Positions 1-6,046 of a DNA stretch of 6,160 nt are shown piece after piece. Every line of letters starts with the position of its first letter. The first letter of the stretch is position 1. The notes beneath the pieces are model-generated. The model ran no database searches and was not told the origin of the DNA. It worked only from the letters and a program-made list of their open reading frames with translations. Origin of the DNA: Acidobacteriota bacterium (GTDB taxonomy: Bacteria; Acidobacteriota; Blastocatellia; RBC074); assembly GCA_013140935.1 (NCBI GenBank), contig JABFSD010001224.1:1-6160 (forward strand), in the 5' to 3' direction. A program made the position numbers and the translations under genes.

Positions 1-1292
1 CTACGGGCTTGCCAATCTTTGGCTTGGGCGTCGTGATCGGCTTGCGCCGCCGATAGATTGCTTTCGGCTAGCTTGAGTTTGCCTTCGAGCGGTTCGAGCT
101 CCTTGAGCCTGATTTGCAGCAGGGCAATCGCTGCGTCTTTGTCTTTCAACGCAATGACCTGCAATGACTCCGCTTCACCGAGTTTGACTTGCAACGCACT
201 GTCAGCCTTTTCGAGTTCGCTGATGCGCAAACGCAAGCGGGCGACTTCGGCGTCTTTTTCTCCGAGGTGCAGCTTGTGCGCCGCTTCGGCATCGCGCAAT
301 GCGGCTTCCTGATCGGGCTTCATCGCTTCGGCAGCGGCAAGGGCAGCAGCGGCTCCGGCGGCAGCGGCTTCGAGTTCGCCGAGGCGCAAACGGAAGTGTT
401 GCCCTTCGCTTTCTTTGTCGCCGACCGCGGCTTTGCGCGCCGCTTCGGTTTCTTTCAATTTGTTTTCGAGATCGAAGAGGCGATTGTCATAATCGCGTAT
501 GGATTCCTCTTTCGTCGTCAGTTGCAACCTGAGCGTGTCGAGTTCGGTGTCAACTTTGCCCGCATTCGATTCGAGGCTGGTGACCACGCCTTGCAAGCGT
601 ACGACTTCATCGGCGCTGCTCTGATGCGCAGCGGCGAGTTCAGCCTGGAGCCGGGCAATCTCATCGTCTTTGTCTTGCGTGCCTGCCGCGAATTGGGCTT
701 CGAATTTTTTGAGTTTCAGATCACGATCTTTGATCTGTAATTCGAGCGGCGCGAGCAAGTTCACGCGCGCCGTCAGCCGTCCCAAATCGTCTTCTTTGGC
801 TTTGAGACTGAGCCGCAGAGTGTTGGCCTCTTCGGTCAGCTTCACATCGGGCACAGCCTTTTTCGCCGCTTCGATTTCGGCTTTGGCCTTTGCTTCGATG
901 TCAGTCAGTTTGAGTTTCGACGCTTCAATCGCGGCTTTGAGCGAAGCGATTTCATCGTCTTTGGATTTGAGTTCACCCGCGCCCACCGTGACAGCCGTGG
1001 CCGCCGCCGCCGCCGCCGCGAGCTTCGTTTCATAGTCGCCGATGAGCGAATCTTTTTCTTTCAGCGAAGCCTTAGTCGTATCGAAATCGGCGCGCATGCT
1101 GGCGAATTCGTCTTTGTGACGGCGCAACTCAGCGCGCGCTGTGTCGAGGTCGCGTTCATAGGCCACGACTTTGCCTTTGAGTTCGCCATCTTCTTTTTTC
1201 CCTCCGCCCAATAAACCGCGGAGCGCTTCCCACAACAGATAAAGCCCTGCGAGAAGCGGTATGAGACACCACCAGTTAAATGATGAAGACAT
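1..1292 (-). CDS. Membrane-anchored long coiled-coil protein (partial, C-terminus beyond window)
   Basis: The frame is open from the ATG at 1292-1290 for 430 codons to the window edge with no stop, so the C-terminus is missing. A strong SD (AAAGGGG, 1302-1308) lies 9 nt upstream. Residues 5-23 form a Trp-rich hydrophobic segment (FNWWCLIPLLAGLYLLW) followed by a Gly/Lys stretch, indicating a single N-terminal membrane anchor. From about residue 35 onward the sequence is highly charged and rich in Ala, Leu, Glu and Lys, with no Pro-rich breaks, as in a long coiled coil. A short motif of the type KDxEIAxL recurs at residues 111, 208, 346 and 385. A run of seven Ala (residues 92-98) and an Ala-rich patch near residues 308-325 interrupt the charged pattern. 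The gene sits 18 bp downstream of the OmpA-like gene and is probably co-transcribed. Some TM-plus-coiled-coil proteins paired with OmpA-domain proteins end in a helix-hairpin-helix-type domain. That possibility is recalled family knowledge and cannot be tested here. I do not recognise a specific function. Confidence 0.85.
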   Translation of the reverse strand, partial: MSSSFNWWCLIPLLAGLYLLWEALRGLLGGGKKEDGELKGKVVAYERDLDTARAELRRHKDEFASMRADFDTTKASLKEKDSLIGDYETKLAAAAAAATAVTVGAGELKSKDDEIASLKAAIEASKLKLTDIEAKAKAEIEAAKKAVPDVKLTEEANTLRLSLKAKEDDLGRLTARVNLLAPLELQIKDRDLKLKKFEAQFAAGTQDKDDEIARLQAELAAAHQSSADEVVRLQGVVTSLESNAGKVDTELDTLRLQLTTKEESIRDYDNRLFDLENKLKETEAARKAAVGDKESEGQHFRLRLGELEAAAAGAAAALAAAEAMKPDQEAALRDAEAAHKLHLGEKDAEVARLRLRISELEKADSALQVKLGEAESLQVIALKDKDAAIALLQIRLKELEPLEGKLKLAESNLSAAQADHDAQAKDWQAR

Positions 1293-1301
1293 GTGATTAT
1301 T

Positions 1302-1308
1302 CCCCTTT
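1302..1308 (-). promoter_or_regulatory. Ribosome binding site of the coiled-coil gene
   Basis: AAAGGGG on the minus strand, 9 nt before the ATG at 1292. It lies in the 18-bp gap after the OmpA-like stop codon. It fixes the start of a gene whose end is outside the window. Confidence 0.75.
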
Positions 1309-1310
1309 CG

Positions 1311-2258
1311 TTATTTCGCAGTGACGTTGCTGGTTCCGGCGATGACTTTGAAATCAATGCGCCGGTTGCGCGCCTTGCCATCAGGCGTAGCGTTATCAGA
1401 GACGGGCTGGTTCGGCCCGAAACCCTGTGCGTTCAAACGGTCGGCGGTTACGCCTTTGGCGACGAGCGCCTGTCGCACGGCGCTAGCGCGTCGTGTGCTC
1501 AACAACATATTCGGAGCCAGCGTGCCGTCAGAATCGGTGTGCCCGTTGATCGCCACTTTGATGTCGGGATATTTCTTGAGCACTTCGGCGACGGCGTTGA
1601 CGGTGGCTTCGTTCTGTTCGGGATTTTTCGATTTCACGTCGAACTGATTGACCGCGAATTCGATGCCGTTGATGACCGCCCGATTAAATTCGCTTTGCGC
1701 CGCCAATTGGGTGTCGTTGAGGTTGTTGCCTAAAATACTGATAAGGTCGTTGAGCTTGACCGACGCCGGCAACATACCGGTGAGTTCCTGCAACAACTTG
1801 CTGCGCGTCGCTTCGTCGGGCAACACGCCGCGCACGGTCAGTTCGCGGTCGGTGAGCGCGATGCCCGAACCATCAGGCAAGTTGGCATTCAGCTTTTTCA
1901 AACGATCAGGCCCTTGCAATTGCGCCACGGCCCAATCGGTCCAGCCCGCTGGATTTTGCACGTTGGCGTTGGCTTCCGCGCCACTCACGCGCAGCTTCTG
2001 ATCTACGAAACCGTCTGCGCCATATAGCTCACGGGCGCGCGCCAACAGGCGATTGCGCGTGTCTTCGTTGGGCAGCAAACCATCCAGCAACACTTTACTG
2101 TTTTGCCAGCGCGCACCAAAGGCGGGCGGAACCGTGGCAAGGGCCGTGGTGGTGGCGACTGCGGTTGGCGTCGCCGTATGCTCGGCTCCCATACAACAAT
2201 GGAAGTAAGCAAAAATCAGCAGACCCAAACCGAGAATCAACCTGATCAAATTCTTCAT
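1311..2258 (-). CDS. OmpA-family protein with two BON-like segments (ArfA/Rv0899-like architecture)
   Basis: This 315-residue protein has an ATG start at 2258 preceded by GAGGAG with a 7-nt spacer. Residues 1-25 (basic KN..R, then a Leu/Ile/Gly core) form a signal peptide or N-terminal anchor. CMGA|E is a plausible signal peptidase I site, and the two Cys at 21-22 do not make a good lipobox. A Thr/Ala/Pro-rich linker follows (26-48). Two BON-like units share the pattern 'V.L.G.LP.E.TR..LL': residues 56-92 and 139-175. The C-terminal OmpA/MotB-type domain (about 196-307) carries NGHTDSDG (238-245), the LSxRRAxxVRQAL helix (253-265, R257) and the RNRRIDF ending (297-303). The conserved Asp of GHTD and the Arg of the RA motif are the residues this family uses to bind peptidoglycan. 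It is therefore probably a periplasmic or cell-wall-binding protein; no beta-barrel precedes the domain. The BON-plus-OmpA combination resembles mycobacterial ArfA. It heads a two-gene unit with the coiled-coil gene. Confidence 0.9.
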   Translation of the reverse strand: MKNLIRLILGLGLLIFAYFHCCMGAEHTATPTAVATTTALATVPPAFGARWQNSKVLLDGLLPNEDTRNRLLARARELYGADGFVDQKLRVSGAEANANVQNPAGWTDWAVAQLQGPDRLKKLNANLPDGSGIALTDRELTVRGVLPDEATRSKLLQELTGMLPASVKLNDLISILGNNLNDTQLAAQSEFNRAVINGIEFAVNQFDVKSKNPEQNEATVNAVAEVLKKYPDIKVAINGHTDSDGTLAPNMLLSTRRASAVRQALVAKGVTADRLNAQGFGPNQPVSDNATPDGKARNRRIDFKVIAGTSNVTAK

Positions 2259-2532
2259 CTCAGCGCTCCTCTAAGGTTATGAAAAGACAGCCGTTGCATG
2301 CCGTGTCTGGGGCAACAGTCGCACAAGCTGCCAACTATCCTGATTGCGAATCGTCGTGGGGTTTCGTGTTGATGTGTAGTGAAAAGACCTCGTGGGTCGT
2401 AACGGCTTTACTGCTGTATTACCGAATATGGGGAGGGCTTCAAGCGCATTGCCGCCTCACTCTCGACTTGCAAAAGCCAAAAGGTGGCGCGCGTTTCGCG
2501 CATTCGTTTTGAGTGGTGTTGTCGTTTGAAGC
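2259..2532 (-). other. Long untranslated leader of the OmpA-like gene
   Basis: This stretch lies between the predicted transcription start (about 2532) and the OmpA-like ATG. I find no gene in it. The only open frame, on the plus strand at 2279-2512, has a poorly spaced SD and a protein that looks like nothing known. Small stem-loops are visible: GCGCG/CGCGC around a 3-nt loop (2489-2501) and GCCA/TGGC beside it (2476-2488). The SD GAGGAG is at 2266-2271. I do not recognise a known riboswitch. A leader of about 270 nt could carry post-transcriptional control, but that is inference. Confidence 0.4.
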
Positions 2533-2538
2533 GGGCGG

Positions 2539-2566
2539 AGTATAGACAACCCGCGCCGTTTGTAAA
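2539..2566 (-). promoter_or_regulatory. Sigma-70-type promoter for the ompA-like/coiled-coil unit
   Basis: On the minus strand, TTTACA (2566-2561, one mismatch to TTGACA) and TATACT (2544-2539, one mismatch to TATAAT) are separated by 16 bp. Transcription would begin near 2532. It is correctly oriented, lies in the non-coding gap after the debranching enzyme, and is the best promoter match I found there. A weaker pair (TTGAAG/TAATAC, 16-bp spacer) occurs further downstream in the leader. Confidence 0.6.
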
Positions 2567-2579
2567 AGCGGCTCGCGGG
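2550..2579. repeat. Imperfect GC-rich inverted repeat over the promoter
   Basis: CCCGC+GCCG (2550-2558) pairs with CGGC+GCGGG (2569-2579), with two unpaired bases in the second arm and a 10-nt loop. The loop contains most of the -35 hexamer. It could be an operator for a dimeric regulator. It could also be a weak terminator for the debranching-enzyme transcript, although no T-run follows. Either role is inference. Confidence 0.35.
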
Positions 2580-2634
2580 CTATCGAAGATTTTCCACTGC
2601 GGCAGGCTGAACGATCATATATTTTGTGGTTGGG

Positions 2635-4587
2635 TTATTCGTGCAGTTTCGCAATATGCAACCATTCAGCCACGCTCCAGGCTTGGGCGACACAGCCGCC
2701 CGGCTCATGCGGAGCCGCGCCGTCGAACACTTCTGACACCTGGCCGAGTCCGGCTTCGAGCAAATGTGTGGCGAGTGCGGCTTTCCATTTAACAACTTTT
2801 CGGTACGCAGCTTTGCTGTCATTCACTTTTAGATAAGCCGTGACGAACGGCCCCAACAGCCACGCCCACACCGTGCCTTGATGATAAGCGCCGTCGCGTT
2901 CGATGACACCTCCGTTGTAATGCGCACAATATTGCGCATCAGCGGACGCGAGGCTGCGCAAGCCGTAAGGCGTCAGCAAGTCACGTTCGACCACCGCGAC
3001 GACTCGCTTGGCGCGCGCTTTTGCCAACATCGTGTGGGGCAAGCTCACGGCAAAAATCTGATTGGGGCGAATCGAACCGTCGCGTTCGTCGCCATTCACT
3101 ACATCGTAAAAACAGCCCGCCGCATCGTTCCAAAATTGTTCGTTGAAGCTGCGTTTGGCACGCGTCGCCAGTTGTTTGAATCGTTTCGCGTTCGTCGCGT
3201 CGCCATACGTTTCAGCCAATCCGCGCATTACGCAGAGCGCATTGAACCAGAGCGCCTGAATCTCGACAGGCTTGCCGATGCGCGGCGTGACGACCCAGTC
3301 GCCGACCTTCGCATCCATCCAGGTGAGTTGTACGCCCGGCTCGCCCGCGCGCAGCAGGCCGTCGTCGTCAACGCGAATGCCGTAGCGCGTGCCGCGTTCG
3401 TGCCAATCAATGATGTCTATCAACGTGGCGTAAAGATGTTGTTTGACGAACGCTGCATCACCTGTCGCCGCCAGCCACGCGCGCACGGCTTCGACATACC
3501 ACAACGTCGCGTCTACGGTGTTGTATTCGGGCGCTTCGCCCGCATCGGGAAAGCGATTGGGCAACATGCCCTGGCTGACGTGCTGGGCGAATTCCTGCAA
3601 GATGCTCGCGGCCACGTCGGTGCGTCCGGTGGTAAGCGTCAGCCCCGGCAACGCAATCATCGTGTCGCGTCCCCAATCGCTGAACCAGTGATAACCCGCA
3701 ATGATCGTTTTGCCATTGCCACGATTGACGATGAATTGATCGGCTGCGGCAGTCAGCGTGCGCGTCAGTTCGTCTTCGGCAGGAATCGCCGTGACAATGG
3801 ATCGGCGTCGTGCAAGTTCAGCTAGTTCGTATTGCGCGACCTGCTTGATGTCGAGTGTTTCGGTCGAAGCGATCAGATCAGCCGAATGGTTTTTTGTGAG
3901 CTCAAATTTGAGCGCGCAGGGATTGAACAAGTCTTCCTGATAATCCAACCCGCGCGCGCGTTCGACGGCGTATTCAAAATTGCGATACCAATATCCGGCA
4001 GGTTCGATGATGGTGGCGTTGTGTGCCAGATGCAAAGTCGGCAAGCCCTCGTAGGGCACGAACGAAAGCAAGCCATCCACCGAAATATAGTGCGCATTCA
4101 CCGCGCCGTTTTCGTGCATCGTCGCGTGGTAATCGCGCAAGGCGAGCAAAGGACGAGCTTCGAGCTCGACGTTTTGTCCGTTCGACGCGAGCAAGACATA
4201 ACGCACGATGGTGCTGTTTTCGCCATCCACCATGAAAACGGATTTTTCGAGACGACAGCCCGCGACTTCATAAATCCACACAGGCCACGGATCGAGACGA
4301 AACTCTTTCAAGAACTGATAACCTTGCGGATGAATCGTGTTGGGATATTGATTGGCTGAAAGCTCGTAGCGTGTGCCGTCAACGATGAGCGTTTCTTCGA
4401 GTTTGGCGAGCAAGACGGTGCGACCTACGGGTGGATTGAGGGCGGCGACCAACAGTCCGTGATAGCGCCGCGTATTCACGCCTGCCACCGTGCCCGAAGC
4501 GAATCCGCCCAGGCCGTTGGTTTCGAGCCACTCGCGCCGGGTGGCGGCGGCAAAGTCGGTGCAAACTGTTTGATCGAAACGAATCAT
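2635..4587 (-). CDS. Glycogen debranching enzyme, amylo-alpha-1,6-glucosidase (GDE_N + GDE_C, GH133-like)
   Basis: This complete 650-residue enzyme should hydrolyse alpha-1,6-linked glucosyl branches in glycogen or related glucans, in the cytoplasm (no signal peptide). The N-terminal GDE_N domain is marked by REWLETNGLGGFASGTVAG (18-36) and the NTRRYHGLLVAAL signature (38-50). The C-terminal (alpha/alpha)6-barrel GDE_C domain carries WFSDWGRDTMIALPGL (301-316), NTVDATLW (356-363), LTWMDAKVGDWVVTPRIGKP (421-440), RPNQIFA (507-513), YHQGTVWAWLLGPF (568-581) and SEVFDG (618-623). D425 and nearby acids are candidates for catalysis. It has no 4-alpha-glucanotransferase half, as is usual for bacterial members of this family compared with the bifunctional eukaryotic enzyme. 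I chose the ATG at 4587 because the protein then begins in the usual way just before the GDE_N signature. The frame stays open upstream, but only through the palindromic repeat. The SD is weak, at best GAAG about 8 nt upstream. It probably belongs to the same transcript as the anti-sigma-like gene 79 bp upstream. Confidence 0.95.
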   Translation of the reverse strand: MIRFDQTVCTDFAAATRREWLETNGLGGFASGTVAGVNTRRYHGLLVAALNPPVGRTVLLAKLEETLIVDGTRYELSANQYPNTIHPQGYQFLKEFRLDPWPVWIYEVAGCRLEKSVFMVDGENSTIVRYVLLASNGQNVELEARPLLALRDYHATMHENGAVNAHYISVDGLLSFVPYEGLPTLHLAHNATIIEPAGYWYRNFEYAVERARGLDYQEDLFNPCALKFELTKNHSADLIASTETLDIKQVAQYELAELARRRSIVTAIPAEDELTRTLTAAADQFIVNRGNGKTIIAGYHWFSDWGRDTMIALPGLTLTTGRTDVAASILQEFAQHVSQGMLPNRFPDAGEAPEYNTVDATLWYVEAVRAWLAATGDAAFVKQHLYATLIDIIDWHERGTRYGIRVDDDGLLRAGEPGVQLTWMDAKVGDWVVTPRIGKPVEIQALWFNALCVMRGLAETYGDATNAKRFKQLATRAKRSFNEQFWNDAAGCFYDVVNGDERDGSIRPNQIFAVSLPHTMLAKARAKRVVAVVERDLLTPYGLRSLASADAQYCAHYNGGVIERDGAYHQGTVWAWLLGPFVTAYLKVNDSKAAYRKVVKWKAALATHLLEAGLGQVSEVFDGAAPHEPGGCVAQAWSVAEWLHIAKLHE

Positions 4588-4596
4588 AATAAACTT

Positions 4597-4657
4597 CGTA
4601 GAACAAGATGGTATCTTGTTCCTGACTCGGTAGAACAAGATACCATCTTGTTCTACG
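4597..4657. repeat. Doubly palindromic 61-bp repeat (REP/MITE-like)
   Basis: Two 25-bp arms (4597-4621 and 4633-4657) are exact reverse complements around an 11-nt loop. Each arm is itself a near-palindrome: GAACAAGAT, a 3-nt spacer (GGT or ACC), then ATCTTGTTC. The 9-mer GAACAAGAT or its complement therefore occurs four times, and TAGAACAAGAT is directly repeated 32 bp apart. The element fills most of the 79-bp gap between the anti-sigma-like and debranching-enzyme genes and ends 9 nt before the latter's ATG. No transposase gene or convincing target duplication is visible. It resembles a mobile palindromic intergenic element. As RNA it would form a very stable hairpin, but no U-run follows, so it is not a classical terminator. 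Confidence 0.85.
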
Positions 4658-4666
4658 GCCTTCTGT

Positions 4667-5512
4667 TTAGCCTTCGCGCCGCGCGACGAACTCTTTCACC
4701 GCCGGGGCTAATCGCACTGCCAATTGCCAATTCTGTTCAGCCGTTAATCCCGACACGACGTAACCCAAATAAGCCGCCGTCTCGAAACCCGCGACTGAAT
4801 AATTCTGTTCGCGCATCTGCTGCAAGGCCACGCCTGCGCTGTCGAACACTTCGCCCTGCTTGCGCGTCAACGTAAGCGACAACAGGGTTTGCTGATTCGA
4901 CAAAATCAGGTGAATGAACTCGCGCCCTTCGACCTCGCAACGATGCGCGATCATTACGCGGTAATCCACCGGGACGTGTTCTTTGGTGAGCCGCACGAGA
5001 TCAATCCAGTCATTGCCTATCGCCTCAGCCATTTGCGCAAAGCTGTGCGGCCCGGCGGAATAATCGCGTTCAACGGCACAATGCCGATGATTGCCAAAAC
5101 CGATTTTCAGCAGGCGCGCGTTGTTTTTATTCACTGTGGTTTCACGGGCGAGCTGGGTTGTCTCAAGCGATGGTGTTCTGCGCACCCAACTCGCTACGCC
5201 AAGAGTCACCAGCAACCCAGCCGTCGTTGCGGCTATCACCCAACTGTTGTTGAACCCACCGAACCACAAGCGCGCGCTTTGCCACACGGTTGGCGGCTGA
5301 CGCAATTCACGACGAATGCGCGCGCGCAAGGCCGCCGGTGCGGCGTCATCACTTGCCAGTGCGCGTTGCAAGACTGGTTTGATTCCCTGACGCGCTGCCA
5401 ACGCTTCAGCACATGCGAAACAATCGTCCAGATGCAACGCCAGTGCATCGTTTATCTGAATCGGTTCGTGGTGTGTCAGTGCATACTGAAAGTGCGCGCA
5501 ATTGAAATCCAT
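4667..5512 (-). CDS. Membrane anti-sigma-factor-like protein with ZAS zinc motif and unrecognised extracytoplasmic domain
   Basis: This 281-residue protein has three parts. The N-terminal cytoplasmic part contains H27-LDD-C31-FA-C34, the HX3CX2C motif of zinc-binding anti-sigma (ZAS/zf-HC2) domains. A helical, Arg-rich linker follows (60-80). One membrane helix spans about residues 91-109 (WVIAATTAGLLVTLGVASWV) with RR after it. The C-terminal part (about 112-281) is predicted extracytoplasmic and contains HRHC (142-145), AHRC (189-192) and EFIHLIL (198-204), so several His and Cys could bind a ligand or metal. The family role is to sequester an ECF sigma factor until the outer domain senses a signal; that is inference here. 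No sigma gene lies beside it within the window. Instead a receiver-like gene ends 17 bp upstream, consistent with translational coupling. I prefer the ATG at 5512 because AGAGGAGAGGGG sits just before it. A GTG at 5533 would place that SD inside the coding region. Confidence 0.75.
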   Translation of the reverse strand: MDFNCAHFQYALTHHEPIQINDALALHLDDCFACAEALAARQGIKPVLQRALASDDAAPAALRARIRRELRQPPTVWQSARLWFGGFNNSWVIAATTAGLLVTLGVASWVRRTPSLETTQLARETTVNKNNARLLKIGFGNHRHCAVERDYSAGPHSFAQMAEAIGNDWIDLVRLTKEHVPVDYRVMIAHRCEVEGREFIHLILSNQQTLLSLTLTRKQGEVFDSAGVALQQMREQNYSVAGFETAAYLGYVVSGLTAEQNWQLAVRLAPAVKEFVARREG

Positions 5513-5516
5513 AATT

Positions 5517-5528
5517 CCCCTCTCCTCT
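5517..5528 (-). promoter_or_regulatory. Ribosome binding site deciding the anti-sigma-like start
   Basis: AGAGGAGAGGGG on the minus strand has its AGGAG core about 9 nt before the ATG at 5512. It lies immediately after the stop of the receiver-like gene, which supports the 281-residue form and coupling of the two genes. Confidence 0.7.
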
Positions 5529-5529
5529 T

Positions 5530-5988
5530 TCACAACATCATCTCCTTGCGTGGTGGTGGCGTCGCTCCGGTCAAACGGCGACGCGCGAGTTGAATCAGTT
5601 CACCGTGGCCGCAAGCCAACGCACGATAGTGCGGCAAGACGCCTGCGAGTTGCGGCGCGTTTACGATTTGGTCGGCGGCAACGAAGATATAAAAATCGTC
5701 AGGCGCATCGCTCGCACGCAACGCTTTGAGTGTCTCGACCAGTTTTTCGGCGGTCACGTCTATGATGGCGAGTGAAAGGCTTTCGCTTAATGCTTCGGTT
5801 GAATAAGCCACTTCGCTTTCGGCAAGCGCCAACGCTGTGCGCCACTGTTCGGCTTGCTGGATGTTGTCGCAAACCAACAACGCTTTCGGTTGAGCAACTG
5901 AATGCGACGTAACCAACCGCAAGCTCCGCGTCACGCGACGGGGCTTGGCGAACGAATGATGACGGGATGTTCGTGCAGTGTTGAGCAT
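5530..5988 (-). CDS. Degenerate receiver-domain-like small protein
   Basis: This 152-residue protein has a basic N-terminal tail (1-34, many Arg/Ser/His) followed by an alternating beta/alpha pattern like a CheY-type receiver. KALLVCDN (35-42) is a first strand ending in an acidic residue. A helix follows (43-56), then a strand (SEVAYS, 58-63), LAIIDV (73-78) with D77 where the phospho-acceptor Asp would be, and FYIFVAAD (99-106) where Thr/Ser normally follows. The stretch between the second and third strands is much shorter than in typical receivers, and the usual acidic pair and invariant Lys are not clear. It is therefore probably a pseudo-receiver or merely a similar fold. It has no output domain, and the C-terminus is a short Pro/Arg tail. 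ATG 5988 has the SD AAAGGAGA 8 nt upstream. The gene ends 17 bp before the anti-sigma-like start, so the two products probably act together. The fold assignment is inference. Confidence 0.6.
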   Translation of the reverse strand: MLNTARTSRHHSFAKPRRVTRSLRLVTSHSVAQPKALLVCDNIQQAEQWRTALALAESEVAYSTEALSESLSLAIIDVTAEKLVETLKALRASDAPDDFYIFVAADQIVNAPQLAGVLPHYRALACGHGELIQLARRRLTGATPPPRKEMML

Positions 5989-5996
5989 GGATTGGT

Positions 5997-6004
5997 TCTC
6001 CTTT
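5997..6004 (-). promoter_or_regulatory. Ribosome binding site of the receiver-like gene
   Basis: AAAGGAGA on the minus strand lies 8 nt before the ATG at 5988. It supports this start despite the unusual basic N-terminus. The rest of the gap (6005-6046) shows no convincing promoter or terminator, so read-through from the upstream hydrolase gene is likely. Confidence 0.7.
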
Positions 6005-6046
6005 CTGTCTGGTTTATCCGCCCAATTCGTTCAATTATTCCCGCCG

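Noticed and set aside
189..740. Plus-strand Phe/Gly-rich 183-codon open frame
   Set aside because: It is the exact reverse-phase shadow of the coiled-coil gene. Its Phe-rich composition simply mirrors Lys/Glu codons.
2190..2200. Lipoprotein signal (Cys pair at residues 21-22 of the OmpA-like protein)
   Set aside because: The preceding residues (Y-F-H) do not fit a lipobox, so an ordinary signal peptide or anchor is more likely.
2279..2512. Plus-strand 77-codon open frame in the gap before the OmpA-like gene
   Set aside because: It has only a purine patch about 3 nt before the ATG, no recognisable protein features, and lies antisense to the probable leader. It is most likely chance.
2878..3825. 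Plus-strand 315-codon open frame
   Set aside because: It lies wholly opposite the well-supported debranching enzyme, and its Arg/His/Val-rich product looks like an antisense shadow.
4588..4638. Upstream TTG start for the debranching enzyme, adding 17 residues
   Set aside because: The extra residues are encoded by the palindromic repeat, and no SD precedes that TTG. Family members begin close to the ATG at 4587.
4597..4657. Inverted repeat as an intrinsic terminator
   Set aside because: The hairpin would be strong, but no T-rich run follows on either strand and the stem is AT-rich in the centre. A repeat element fits better.
5513..5533. GTG start for the anti-sigma-like gene, adding 7 residues
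   Set aside because: The strong SD lies between this GTG and the ATG at 5512, which points to the ATG.
4889..5593. Plus-strand 234-codon open frame
   Set aside because: It is antisense to the anti-sigma-like gene and the end of the receiver-like gene, which have good SDs and recognisable motifs. Its product has no domain I recognise.
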